The notes under the pieces are model-generated. The model made no database searches. It saw nothing but the letters and a program-made list of their open reading frames with translations, and was not told the origin of the DNA. 64,000 bases of DNA from Psychrobacillus psychrodurans. GTDB lineage: Bacteria; Bacillota; Bacilli; Bacillales_A; Planococcaceae. This document shows positions 16,766-24,543 of the stretch, in pieces. The position numbers and the translations under genes were made by a program. Position 1 is the stretch's first letter. Each line of letters begins with the position of its first letter. The stretch is from the NCBI RefSeq assembly GCF_027563345.1, contig NZ_JAMKBK010000012.1. One strand, written 5' to 3'.

Positions 16766-18208
16766 GGACCTGTCTCTTTTCCATTTTCTATACCTATTGT
16801 AAATACCTTTGCCACCTGTGTAACCTACTAAGGCGATAGCTAGGCTAATTCCAGTTAACGAAGTAATAAGCGCTATCCACTCAAAAAAGGAATACCCTGG
16901 AATTTTTGCCCAGTCCGTTTTTCCCTTCCAATCCTCAATGACTAGGTTCATCCCATAAATACCGGAAACTACTGTAAAAATAGTTAACATAAATAACAGG
17001 GAATTATTTCGTTTGTCCGATTGATTGTCTTGAGCACGGTACAAGTCATCTACAGTTTGTTTTACTTCATTGAAAAGATTCTGTAAACGGAATACTTTAC
17101 GTAACTGTTGCGTTAGCTCTTTTCCTTCAGATCTAGCAGAAACCTCTTCAAAGTAATAACGTGAGTAGAATTTTGATATAAGTTCTATTAACTCCTCCAC
17201 ATATCTTTTATCCTTAGCCCAACTAACCTCACTATGCTCAAAGGAAACCTTTAATAGCATAATCTTATAGTAATAATGCAGCATTAAATTATAATAATGC
17301 ACACTCATAAACTGGGAAATCTCTTGCTTTAAACTTTCTTTTTTCTTATTGGAAATAGTTGATTGGGTGTGTTCTGAAGCAATTACATATGTATTCGGTG
17401 CCCAACGATCATGAATTCGGTCGCTCACATATCGCTTCACATAATTGGAATTCGAGCTAGAGATAAACTCATTCCCTTCTATATCCATCCCATCCAAATG
17501 CGCCAGACGGAACAACTGGTCTACTGTAATTTCAGTATTATTTGCCCCAACTAAAAATACAGATGTATGCATTCGCTCATCTTCAAAATAAGGGAGACTG
17601 CCATAATAACCTGCTAGCTTTTCGTCGTGAATGATAAATGGCTTTAGAGGCTGACATAAATAGTCAAAAACGAGCTCATTTGTAGTTTGGAATACTTTAC
17701 TTTTATAGTGAACTTTAGATCCTTTATCAAATGAAAGCTTAGGCTCTAGCACGCGAAAGTGGCTAATATGATCCAATATTCTTGTTAATGTCTCCTGATC
17801 CTGATTCATTGCAGCACGTATGGTGATTATACCAATACCAAAAGGACATAAAATAATGTCCACACTATTAATGATAAAATTGAATTTGTTATCATTCAAT
17901 TCATATGTAAAATAATCTTCAACTACTTTAGAGTAACGCAAAAATCCCCTATTATTGGTATTAGGAGGGAATAGTTTATCTTCAATGAATGGCAAAAAGA
18001 ACTGTTCCAATTCCTCATGAGAGATTTTTATTTCATCTCCATAATATTTGTCTTGTAGTTCTTCTTTTTCTAAAGTAAAAAAGGTGAAATGGTGCTTTTC
18101 TAGCTGCTCCATTAACTTTTGACGATCTTTCTCTCGAAAAGAAAATGGGAATAGATAAGTCATGTACGCATCCGTAACATCCAAAGGTTGTATTACTAAA
18201 CTCTCCAT
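16763..18208 (-). CDS. CorA-like membrane protein (divergent Mg2+/metal channel family)
   Basis: About 481 residues. A long cytosolic N-terminal part of about 390 residues, ending in a helical stretch (LTQQLRKVFRLQNLFNEVKQ), is followed by two transmembrane helices. Helix 1 leads into YGMNLVIEDW, which contains the GMN signature of CorA-type channels, with a short loop and then helix 2 and a basic tail. The N-terminal domain is much larger and divergent compared with true CorA, so it is better called CorA-like; the transported ion is uncertain. ATG 18208 is preferred over GTG 18217 because of GGGTGG upstream. Confidence 0.78.
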   Translation of the reverse strand: MESLVIQPLDVTDAYMTYLFPFSFREKDRQKLMEQLEKHHFTFFTLEKEELQDKYYGDEIKISHEELEQFFLPFIEDKLFPPNTNNRGFLRYSKVVEDYFTYELNDNKFNFIINSVDIILCPFGIGIITIRAAMNQDQETLTRILDHISHFRVLEPKLSFDKGSKVHYKSKVFQTTNELVFDYLCQPLKPFIIHDEKLAGYYGSLPYFEDERMHTSVFLVGANNTEITVDQLFRLAHLDGMDIEGNEFISSSNSNYVKRYVSDRIHDRWAPNTYVIASEHTQSTISNKKKESLKQEISQFMSVHYYNLMLHYYYKIMLLKVSFEHSEVSWAKDKRYVEELIELISKFYSRYYFEEVSARSEGKELTQQLRKVFRLQNLFNEVKQTVDDLYRAQDNQSDKRNNSLLFMLTIFTVVSGIYGMNLVIEDWKGKTDWAKIPGYSFFEWIALITSLTGISLAIALVGYTGGKGIYNRYRKWKRDRS

Positions 18209-18265
18209 TTTATCCACCCACTTTTAGTTATTATTCTTATTTACCTCACTGGCGATATTCATAAA

Positions 18266-18310
18266 CCAAAAATACAGTCATTCCTAAAGTTAACTTTAGG
18301 AATAACTGTA
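18266..18310 (-). terminator. Terminator after the Asn-rich small protein gene
   Basis: A near-perfect 17-bp stem (18273-18289 with 18294-18310, AATTAA-type loop, one mismatch) followed on the minus strand by ATTTTTGG. Confidence 0.88.
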
Positions 18311-18323
18311 TTAGAAGCAATTA

Positions 18324-18536
18324 TTACTTAAGGTTGTTATTGTTGTTATTGTTGTTATTGTTGTTGCGATTGTTATTACGTTGGTTTTGGTTGTTATTGT
18401 TTCTGTTTTGTTCGTTTTGGTTTTGCTCGTTTAAATTGTCAAAGTTGAAATCCTCACCGAACTCAGCTGGATTATTTTGGTTATTGTTATTACGGTTATT
18501 GTTGTTGTTATTATTGCGATTATTATTGTTTCCCAT
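18324..18536 (-). CDS. Asn/Gln-rich low-complexity small protein, possibly spore-associated
   Basis: 70 residues, more than half Asn, with Gln and Arg interspersed, flanking a central acidic segment PAEFGEDFNFDNLNEQ. An ideal ribosome binding site (AAGGAGGTGA) and a strong dedicated terminator show it is an expressed gene rather than a shadow of the complementary Leu-rich frame. The central FGEDF segment followed by Gln/Asn recalls the FGTEF...QN units of gamma-type small acid-soluble spore proteins, but the match is too short to name it. Length is likely to vary between strains because the coding DNA is an AAT/AAC tract. Confidence 0.72.
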   Translation of the reverse strand: MGNNNNRNNNNNNNRNNNNQNNPAEFGEDFNFDNLNEQNQNEQNRNNNNQNQRNNNRNNNNNNNNNNNLK

Positions 18537-18607
18537 GACTGCTCACCTCCTTGACCATATTAGAATGGTCTAAAGACTGATATATATACCTCATTGTTTA
18601 TAAATTA

Positions 18608-19075
18608 TTACTTCTTTGAATTTTTTCCTTTTAATTCTTTGGACAAAGATTCAATCTCCACTTCTTCTGCAAATTCAGTCTGTAAATTCGTTCGGTTGTA
18701 ATATCCCACTTTCTCATTGGGATTCGATTTCCTCGGTTCGAAGATATTTGTATGCATATATCGATGTAACAAGAGTTCTCCTACCATTAATATCAGCGCA
18801 GATATAAAAGCCGCTGTCCCTAAGGCTAGTGGTTGCTCATAAATATAGGAACCAAGGAAGTAAATAATTGCATAAGCAATAACAAAGTCACTTATAGCTG
18901 CCCATACATTTCCTATTTTAGGTAATATAAAGACATCTCCTACATACCCTACTGCTGTAAGAACCACACTAGTAATAACTACGTCAGTAAAAGACACTTC
19001 ATAAATAAGGCTTAAAACAACCCATAGCACCGCAGTTATCATGAGAAATTTCATAAATAAAGCTTTCATATACAT
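18608..19075 (-). CDS. YndM family (DUF2512) membrane protein
   Basis: 155 residues with four to five hydrophobic helices in the first 110 residues and a hydrophilic C-terminal tail of about 45 residues ending in KGKNSKK. This matches the small Bacillus YndM/DUF2512 family, of unknown function. GAGGGG lies about 10 bases before ATG 19075. It starts 19 bases downstream of ctaG on the same strand and is probably co-transcribed with ctaG and the DUF2243 gene. Confidence 0.82.
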   Translation of the reverse strand: MYMKALFMKFLMITAVLWVVLSLIYEVSFTDVVITSVVLTAVGYVGDVFILPKIGNVWAAISDFVIAYAIIYFLGSYIYEQPLALGTAAFISALILMVGELLLHRYMHTNIFEPRKSNPNEKVGYYNRTNLQTEFAEEVEIESLSKELKGKNSKK

Positions 19076-19094
19076 TATTTTGACCCCTCTCGAT

Positions 19095-20030
19095 TTATCT
19101 TTTTTTAGTTACTGTGCCAGCCTTAGATTGTTTTTTTGCAAACCACTCATTTATTTCACGATAACTCATGCCTGCATTTGCATTTAATCTTTTAACTTCC
19201 TCAATATCTGTTCCTGCAACTGTAAATTTTTTAGTACTTATAGCAAACCCATCCTTTCCATTATTGAGTATAGGGCGACTTTTTTTGTACCACTGATAAA
19301 ACAGTATTGAAATTAGCCCTATCTCCACAGTATCCCCACCGTAGTACATAATCATGCTACCGAATTCCGCTTGATCTATTGGAACTCCACTTGGCGGATT
19401 CGCATAAATATATTTAGCTAAGACGGAATGACCCGCTAATGCAAAAAGAAAGACGACCGTACGATATAAATAACTTTTTCTTATAATCACCAGATCAACG
19501 TAAATAATTGAAACTGCAAATACATATCCAGCTAGAAAAATATGTACATGAATAATTACATAAAGAAGCATATTTTCGTGCATCATTAGAAACAAGTCAG
19601 TTGTGTAAAGAACCCATAAGCCACCAATATTTAGTAAAGAAGCAATAATAGGATGTTGAACGAAATGAAGAAAAATATTGCGTCGTAAGATTGTAGTTAG
19701 TTTTCGTGCTGTATATACACTAATCGTTCGCAGCAGGAGCTTTATCGGAGCACCTAACGCCATTAAAAGCGGCGCCAACATGCCCAGTAATACATGACCA
19801 ATCATATGAACAGAAAAATTCATGTGTCCTAAATCTGCAATTGGACCAATTGTTGCGAGCAATGCACACAGTACTCCAAAGCTCCATGCTACTAACCGGA
19901 ACACTGACCATGGTTTTTTCTTTCGATTGGATAGACCTACCGCCACAATATAAAAAACAAATAACAGTATAAAAGGAATTGCTAAAAAAAACTGGAGACT
20001 AGTCGCTGAATACTGTTCGTGAGTATGCAC
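19095..20030 (-). CDS. ctaG: Cytochrome c oxidase assembly factor CtaG
   Basis: A 311-residue polytopic protein of the Caa3_CtaG family. Conserved features are SVHMIGHVLLGMLAPLLMAL, HVHIFLAGYVF and a YGGDTVEIGL segment near the last helix. Bacillus CtaG is needed to make active caa3 oxidase, probably through copper delivery. A Tyr/His-rich N-terminus is followed by eight to nine transmembrane helices and a basic tail. The GTG start at 20030 is the best available; the AAGGAAGG upstream is somewhat distant. It follows the DUF2243 gene by 6 bases. The usual cta oxidase genes are not adjacent. Confidence 0.9.
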   Translation of the reverse strand: MHTHEQYSATSLQFFLAIPFILLFVFYIVAVGLSNRKKKPWSVFRLVAWSFGVLCALLATIGPIADLGHMNFSVHMIGHVLLGMLAPLLMALGAPIKLLLRTISVYTARKLTTILRRNIFLHFVQHPIIASLLNIGGLWVLYTTDLFLMMHENMLLYVIIHVHIFLAGYVFAVSIIYVDLVIIRKSYLYRTVVFLFALAGHSVLAKYIYANPPSGVPIDQAEFGSMIMYYGGDTVEIGLISILFYQWYKKSRPILNNGKDGFAISTKKFTVAGTDIEEVKRLNANAGMSYREINEWFAKKQSKAGTVTKKR

Positions 20031-20036
20031 TTATAC

Positions 20037-20528
20037 TCAGACCTTCCTTTCATGGCTTGTCTGATATATTAAAATAAACCCTAAAATAATCATTAAAGCA
20101 GCTAAAATATTCCATACTAAATCATAAGGTAGGATATCTACCCCATAACGAATCTGATGTAAACCCATCCACTTATGTTGAATAATTCCATCGTACAGTT
20201 GAAAAACACCTGCACCTAGAAGGATTCCCCCTACCCATCTCTTTAACCAAAAAGCATGCCGCCTATGAAGATCTGCAAGTAAAAAGGATGCTCCTATCGT
20301 AGCTATGAAGCTAAATGCATGAAAAAGCCCATCAGACACTAGTCCAATATCCGTAGTAGATTTATCGTAAAAATGGTGCCAATGAAGAAGCTGATGAAAA
20401 ACTACTTCATCTATAAAAGCTACAATTCCCAGTCCAAACAAAATACCTGTCCACATATTCTGTTTGGCATATACTCTTTTATTTGGATTTTTTTTATGAA
20501 TGGAAGAGGTTTTTACAGAAGTTGTCAT
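20037..20528 (-). CDS. DUF2243 domain-containing membrane protein
   Basis: 163 residues with four transmembrane helices and several membrane-embedded His-rich elements: IDEVVFHQLLHWHHFYD, GLFHAFSF and YDGIIQHKWMGLHQI. These define the DUF2243 family, commonly found beside ctaG and suspected to bind metal or heme. ATG 20528 is preceded by AAGGGTG. It appears to be the first gene of a three-gene unit (DUF2243, ctaG, yndM). Function unknown. Confidence 0.85.
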   Translation of the reverse strand: MTTSVKTSSIHKKNPNKRVYAKQNMWTGILFGLGIVAFIDEVVFHQLLHWHHFYDKSTTDIGLVSDGLFHAFSFIATIGASFLLADLHRRHAFWLKRWVGGILLGAGVFQLYDGIIQHKWMGLHQIRYGVDILPYDLVWNILAALMIILGFILIYQTSHERKV

Positions 20529-20626
20529 GTTTAACACCCTTTTTTAACTAAGTTTCTCCTTTTCAGAAAGGATTTAAACAGAAGGGTATGGATATAGAAA
20601 TAATAATAGTCAACAAAAATACTAAG

Positions 20627-20661
20627 TAAAAAAGCAACCGAAATAACTTCAGTTGCTTTTC
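20627..20661 (-). terminator. Terminator after the HTH/F1-beta-like gene
   Basis: AAAAGCAAC / GTTGCTTTTTT hairpin with a 13-base loop and a continuous T-run on the minus strand, a few bases after the stop at 20673. Confidence 0.85.
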
Positions 20662-20672
20662 TTCGATATAGC

Positions 20673-21719
20673 TTATACTAGACTTCCAATATATTTCAGG
20701 TTATCTACTGATTGTTCATCAGCCTTACCATCTAGAATATATTCGACATCTTGCAATGTTTGAGACAGGGAAACTTCTTGCCCAACTTGACCTGTAAAGG
20801 ACTCTGCAACATAAAAGGGTTGTGTAAAATACGCTTCTAGTCGTTCTCCACGTTCGTAAGTTTCTAATTCATTACTTCTAATTTTATCTAAACCATGCAC
20901 AACAACTAACGAACGCAGCTCTTTATAACGTCTAAGTAATTTCTGTGCTCTTTGTCTTAAATTAAAGTGACGTTGATCTACGTCCACTCCTTCCACAAGT
21001 GAAGAAGTAGAAATAATTGGTTGAACTGCAGGATAAAGGTGACGTGCTGCAAGGTCAGCATCCAATTGCCACACTGTTTCTAAAGGTCCAAAAGGAATAT
21101 CCTCATCGACCACTTCCCCAGAAAGGTCTAATAGTATTGTGGTGACATTTTTAATTCCTTCTTTGATCATTTTTTCTTGCAGATCTAATAACTGTCCCGA
21201 CACCACATAACTATTATCTGTTATTAACAGGATATCCCCAGAAATTTCGGATAACTTCAAAAATGTCTCTTCTGTGGATTCAGTTAAATAATTTGCTAAC
21301 TCAGTAATACCCTCTGTTTCAAGTTCTTCTTGTCGTGTTTTGGGCAATAAAAATACCGTCGTATAATCACCGTCTTTAAATCTGTGCAAAAGTTCTGCAA
21401 GAATAACTAACTGCCCCATTCCAGGTCTTGCAACTAAACCAGTTGTTCCCTCTTTTACTAATGGAGCAAAAAAATCGAGTGCTTTGATTTTTGTTTCAAT
21501 CATATCCAACTTCTCCCCCCGTATGATTAGATCATCTACCTTACAATTTGCCAAAGACGCTAGACCTACAAGGGTCCTTATCTCCGCCTTTCCCAAATCA
21601 ATCTTCCCAGTACATAAATTCGAAACGGTCGCAGGTCTAATCCCTATTGATTTCGCCGCGGTCGTCAAATTGGGAACCTTTCTTCTTAGTAAAGCAACAT
21701 TCAATCTTATATCTTCCAT
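20673..21719 (-). CDS. XRE-type HTH fused to a degenerate F1-ATPase beta-subunit-like domain
   Basis: 348 residues. Residues about 1-68 form an XRE/Cro-like HTH (LTTAAKSIGIRPATVSNLCT). From about residue 72 to the end the chain follows ATP synthase subunit beta: ETKIKALDFFAPL aligns with the ETGIKVVDLLAPY region, LYPAVQPIISTSS (about 228) with IYPAVDPLDSTSR, AQKLLRRYKEL with the QRYKEL block, and YFTQPFYVAESFTGQVG (about 297) with FLSQPFxVAEVFTGxxG. The nucleotide-binding residues are lost. The P-loop position reads ARPGMGQL without Lys-Thr, the GERTREG glutamate is gone, and no DELSEED is seen. The N-terminal beta-barrel is absent. It is therefore probably a DNA-binding regulator using an F1-beta scaffold, not an ATP synthase subunit. 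It has its own promoter between nested palindromes. Confidence 0.82.
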   Translation of the reverse strand: MEDIRLNVALLRRKVPNLTTAAKSIGIRPATVSNLCTGKIDLGKAEIRTLVGLASLANCKVDDLIIRGEKLDMIETKIKALDFFAPLVKEGTTGLVARPGMGQLVILAELLHRFKDGDYTTVFLLPKTRQEELETEGITELANYLTESTEETFLKLSEISGDILLITDNSYVVSGQLLDLQEKMIKEGIKNVTTILLDLSGEVVDEDIPFGPLETVWQLDADLAARHLYPAVQPIISTSSLVEGVDVDQRHFNLRQRAQKLLRRYKELRSLVVVHGLDKIRSNELETYERGERLEAYFTQPFYVAESFTGQVGQEVSLSQTLQDVEYILDGKADEQSVDNLKYIGSLV

Positions 21720-21732
21720 AACACCCCTCCTT

Positions 21733-21794
21733 ATTACTTTTAATAGTAATTTAAATTACTCTAAAAATCAATTTATTTACTCCATAAAGTAAAT
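21733..21794 (-). promoter_or_regulatory. Promoter of the HTH/F1-beta-like gene with nested AGTAA(A)T inverted repeats
   Basis: On the minus strand TTGATT (21766-21771) and TACTAT (21743-21748) are 17 bases apart. Three overlapping or adjacent inverted repeats cover them: ATTTACT-6-AGTAAAT (21775-21794), a perfect 16-bp palindrome AGTAATTTAAATTACT (21745-21760) inside the spacer, and ATTACT-6-AGTAAT (21733-21750). A further AGTAAAT lies at 21811. The layout suits autoregulation by the HTH protein. This is inference from sequence only. Confidence 0.65.
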
Positions 21795-21804
21795 ATTTTT
21801 ACCC

Positions 21805-21860
21805 CAAAAAAGTAAATACCAGATAATTCAACAATGTTAGTTGTTGAATTACCTGGTATT
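21805..21860. terminator. Strong terminator separating the coiled-coil genes from the HTH/F1-beta-like gene
   Basis: A stem of about 19 bp with one mismatch (21815-21834 pairing with 21841-21860) and a 6-base loop, with TACTTTTTT following on the minus strand and a T-run on the other side too. It should stop most transcription coming from the upstream gene at 21863. Confidence 0.88.
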
Positions 21861-21862
21861 TT

Positions 21863-22816
21863 TTATTTTTTTACTGTGCTTAATGATTTATTTAATAGAT
21901 ATAAAATTGATTCTGTAAAATGCCCTGGTGCAACACGCGACATTTCTTCAATTGTTTTATATTGAATTAGTTTAAACTGCGGGTGTTTTTCTAAACCTGG
22001 TAAAATACTATTCAAGATTCCTCGAGACTGGGAGTTCATCAAAATATCCGAAAAAGAGGAATTAATAGAAAATACGTCATCTGTGATTGTCAGTTCTTCT
22101 ATCTGTACATTCGAAGTATTCGGCAGAACAAACCAATCTGTAACCGAGTAAATATCTACCTCGACAGGAGGAATCCCAACAGGTTCTTCTTTTACTGATG
22201 GGGATGAGGCCTTAACTTCCTTTTCAGGAGCTTTTTCTATTTCGGAAATCACTTCTGTATCAGGTGTTGGTGATGTTTCTAATGCAGGGGCAGGGCTTGT
22301 TTCTGGAACCACTACTGGATTAGGTATAGGATTTGCCTCAGGATTTGGAATTGCCACTAAATTCAACTTAGCTTGTTGACCATCCAGCTGTGCTTTTGCA
22401 TTCTCTAAAATAATATCTATGTTTTTCATAATTGCAGCTTGTTGTTCACTATTATCAATGGTCATTCCTGCTTTTATGTTGTTAGCATATTCTTGTAACG
22501 CCGCAATACGAGTTTGTTTTTGAGTTGCTGTAAAGCTATTCAGCTGATTTTCAGCAGCTTGCATTTCTCTTTGTAGTTCCACCTCAAGATCCTGCATTAA
22601 ACGATCTCTTTCTGATGAGACCGCCCCTTCAATTTCCTGAACGGATTCCACCTTCTTGTTGTTAAACCAATTGTTCAGTAAACTTTGAATATCTTGATCT
22701 GCTAAAGCAGTTTTTACACCACCTGAGAGTCCCAAAAGTATAATTAGTAAAGCAATAATTATTGTCGCTTTTTTAATTTGTCTTTTCTTTTTGTATTTCT
22801 CAATTCTACTTAGCAT
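21863..22816 (-). CDS. Exported or anchored coiled-coil protein with Pro-rich linker and C-terminal domain
   Basis: 317 residues, last of four same-strand paralogue-like genes. A basic N-terminus (MLSRIEKYKKKRQIKKA) precedes a strongly hydrophobic segment and ALADQ, a plausible signal-peptidase site or anchor. Next comes LLNNWFNNK, the family's LxxW[YF] motif, and a coiled coil to about residue 150. A Pro/Glu/Ser-rich linker of about 60 residues (repeated NP, TSPAP and TSPTP units) leads to a folded C-terminal domain of about 100 residues ending in FTESILYLLNKS. The linker and C-terminal domain are unique to this member. GGAGG lies 7 bases before ATG 22816. I do not recognise a function; the layout suits a cell-surface stalk carrying a head domain. 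Confidence 0.75.
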   Translation of the reverse strand: MLSRIEKYKKKRQIKKATIIIALLIILLGLSGGVKTALADQDIQSLLNNWFNNKKVESVQEIEGAVSSERDRLMQDLEVELQREMQAAENQLNSFTATQKQTRIAALQEYANNIKAGMTIDNSEQQAAIMKNIDIILENAKAQLDGQQAKLNLVAIPNPEANPIPNPVVVPETSPAPALETSPTPDTEVISEIEKAPEKEVKASSPSVKEEPVGIPPVEVDIYSVTDWFVLPNTSNVQIEELTITDDVFSINSSFSDILMNSQSRGILNSILPGLEKHPQFKLIQYKTIEEMSRVAPGHFTESILYLLNKSLSTVKK

Positions 22817-22877
22817 TTATATTCCTCCAATTAGAAGAATAAGAACCTCTAAAGTAAGAGGTCCTTATTAATTTTAA

Positions 22878-23651
22878 TTAATTGTTCATGCCACTTACTA
22901 AATCATCAAGTTCTTTTAATCCAGCTATTTGTAAACCTTTAGCTGCCAATGTGATAATTCTTTCTTGCTCTTTAACTAATGCATTTGTTTTCTTCGTAAT
23001 TTCCCCACGTAGTTCAACAATTTTTGCATCAATCATGGCTTTGATTTCTACTACTGTTAAATCTGTTTCTTTATCAAGTTTCGCTTGAAGATCGGATTTT
23101 GCCCAATCGATTGTATCCTTTAAATCTTTCACCGCCACTGCAGTCGCTGCTTTAACGTCTGTATTTACTTTTTCAACAGCCGCTTTTCCAGTATCTCCAG
23201 TATATTTAGTTAAATCTTTGTCTGCATACTTTAATGCCTCTTTGCCTGCCTCATTTATTAAACCTTGTGTAAAAGTTGAAAGCGAATCAAATTGACCTGC
23301 TAGGTAGGTTTCAATATGAGCTTTTTCATCTTTAATAGAATCGATATGCTCACGACTACGTTCATCGATAATATCACTTGCTACGCCTGCGACAAATTCT
23401 CCTTTTTCATTAATACTATCTCCAGCATCTGATTTAATAGTGTTATATTCTGTTGTAATTTCTTCTACTTTACTTCCCGCATATTCCGCTACTTGTTTAT
23501 TTACTTCATTCGAAGAACTAGTAAATTGAGCTTTATACCAATTTTTTAAGTTTAAGCCAGCATCAGATGCTCCAAATGCTGCCCCCGCCCCTGCAAAAAG
23601 TGTTACTGCTACTGTTCCTGCGATTACTTTCCCTTTAACTGTTTTCATCAT
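22878..23651 (-). CDS. Exported coiled-coil protein with LxxWY motif
   Basis: 257 residues, no described family recognised. The signal peptide (KTVKGKVIAGTVAVTLFAG followed by AAFGA) is followed directly by SDAGLNLKNWYKAQF, and then by heptad-rich helices to the end with scattered Gly breaks. It is close in length and layout to the gene at 23724 (shared DAGxxLKxWYxxQF and a central RExxxSxxxxK element). It is predicted to be an extracellular elongated helical protein with no lipobox, LPXTG or enzymatic motif. AAAGGGAG lies 9 bases before ATG 23651. It is separated from its upstream neighbour by 72 bases and from the next gene by 61, so an operon is likely. Confidence 0.78.
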   Translation of the reverse strand: MMKTVKGKVIAGTVAVTLFAGAGAAFGASDAGLNLKNWYKAQFTSSSNEVNKQVAEYAGSKVEEITTEYNTIKSDAGDSINEKGEFVAGVASDIIDERSREHIDSIKDEKAHIETYLAGQFDSLSTFTQGLINEAGKEALKYADKDLTKYTGDTGKAAVEKVNTDVKAATAVAVKDLKDTIDWAKSDLQAKLDKETDLTVVEIKAMIDAKIVELRGEITKKTNALVKEQERIITLAAKGLQIAGLKELDDLVSGMNN

Positions 23652-23723
23652 ATTAACTATCTCCCTTTGATTTTATAATTTTGTATGAATTAGTCCATCT
23701 TACAATTATCAAATATGTTTATT

Positions 23724-24503
23724 TTATTTTTCATTAATTAATGCATTTACTCGTTCTTCTAACTTTAATTTAGCAGCTGCTTCTAATTCTGCAGCTTTTG
23801 ACGAAATTGCAGTCTGTTGAGCAGTTACTAATTCTCCAGTTTTCTTCGCAATTAAGTCGAGTAGTCTAGCAATCTCATTGTCCACTGTTTTATTGATGGA
23901 TTCGATTGAGGCACTACTCTTTTTATTTAGCAAATCCTGTAAGAAACCCTTTGTTGTACGAATCTCCCACTCCAAGTCACTAAGTGCTTTGTTGGTTTCT
24001 TTTTCAATTTCTGTATTTAAAAACGCAAGAGCAGCTTTGCCTTCCTTACTTGTTTGTGTTTTTAAATCCAATTCAGCTAAACTATAAGTTAATTTGCTAG
24101 CTGCTAATATTGCCTTATTCGCATCATCCTCAATTTTCTTAAATTGATTGTCGATGTTATTTTGAATTTCAGCTTTTTTATTATTAACTGAATTTATATA
24201 ATCTCTACTTTCTTGATGAATGGAACTTTTTGCAGCTTCTGTTTCAGTATCCCTTGTCCCATTAATACTTTCAGTAGCACCTGTTTTTAATTCTTTTGCT
24301 TCATTATTAAATTCGAGCAATTTTTGGGTAGTATGTTTTGCCGATTCAATAGCTACCTCAGTATTCGCCTTTTTAAATTGTGAGTCATACCAACCTTTTA
24401 AACCTGCGCCAGCATCCGTTGCTCCAAATGCAACTCCTGTAGTCGATATTAGGCCTACTACCACTGCTCCTGCGATTAGTTTACGTTTAACTGTTTTTTT
24501 CAA
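23724..24503 (-). CDS. Exported coiled-coil protein with LxxWY motif
   Basis: 259 residues, clear paralogue of the gene at 22878. A basic signal peptide (KKTVKRKLIAGAVVVGLIS, then VAFGA) is followed by TDAGAGLKGWYDSQFKKA and a long, Ala/Lys/Glu-rich coiled coil interrupted near residue 75 by a short Gly/Thr segment. No cysteine, lipobox or sorting signal is visible. The start is TTG at 24503 with AAGGGAG 8 bases upstream; there is no better ATG. It lies 40 bases downstream of the small first member. The superficial resemblance to long-helix proteins such as ATP synthase subunit b is noteworthy given the F1-beta-like regulator nearby, but the N-terminus is a cleavable-type export signal. Confidence 0.78.
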   Translation of the reverse strand: MKKTVKRKLIAGAVVVGLISTTGVAFGATDAGAGLKGWYDSQFKKANTEVAIESAKHTTQKLLEFNNEAKELKTGATESINGTRDTETEAAKSSIHQESRDYINSVNNKKAEIQNNIDNQFKKIEDDANKAILAASKLTYSLAELDLKTQTSKEGKAALAFLNTEIEKETNKALSDLEWEIRTTKGFLQDLLNKKSSASIESINKTVDNEIARLLDLIAKKTGELVTAQQTAISSKAAELEAAAKLKLEERVNALINEK

Positions 24504-24543
24504 TGAAAAATCTCCCTTGGCACTGTAGTTTTTAGATTAGTGT

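Noticed and set aside
18334..18573. Leu-rich open frame on the plus strand
   Set aside because: It is the complement of the Asn-codon tract of the Asn-rich gene, which has an ideal ribosome binding site and terminator in its own direction.
20673..21719. Reading the gene as an ATP synthase beta subunit
   Set aside because: P-loop Lys/Thr and catalytic Glu are missing, no other atp genes are near, and the N-terminus is an HTH instead of the beta-barrel.
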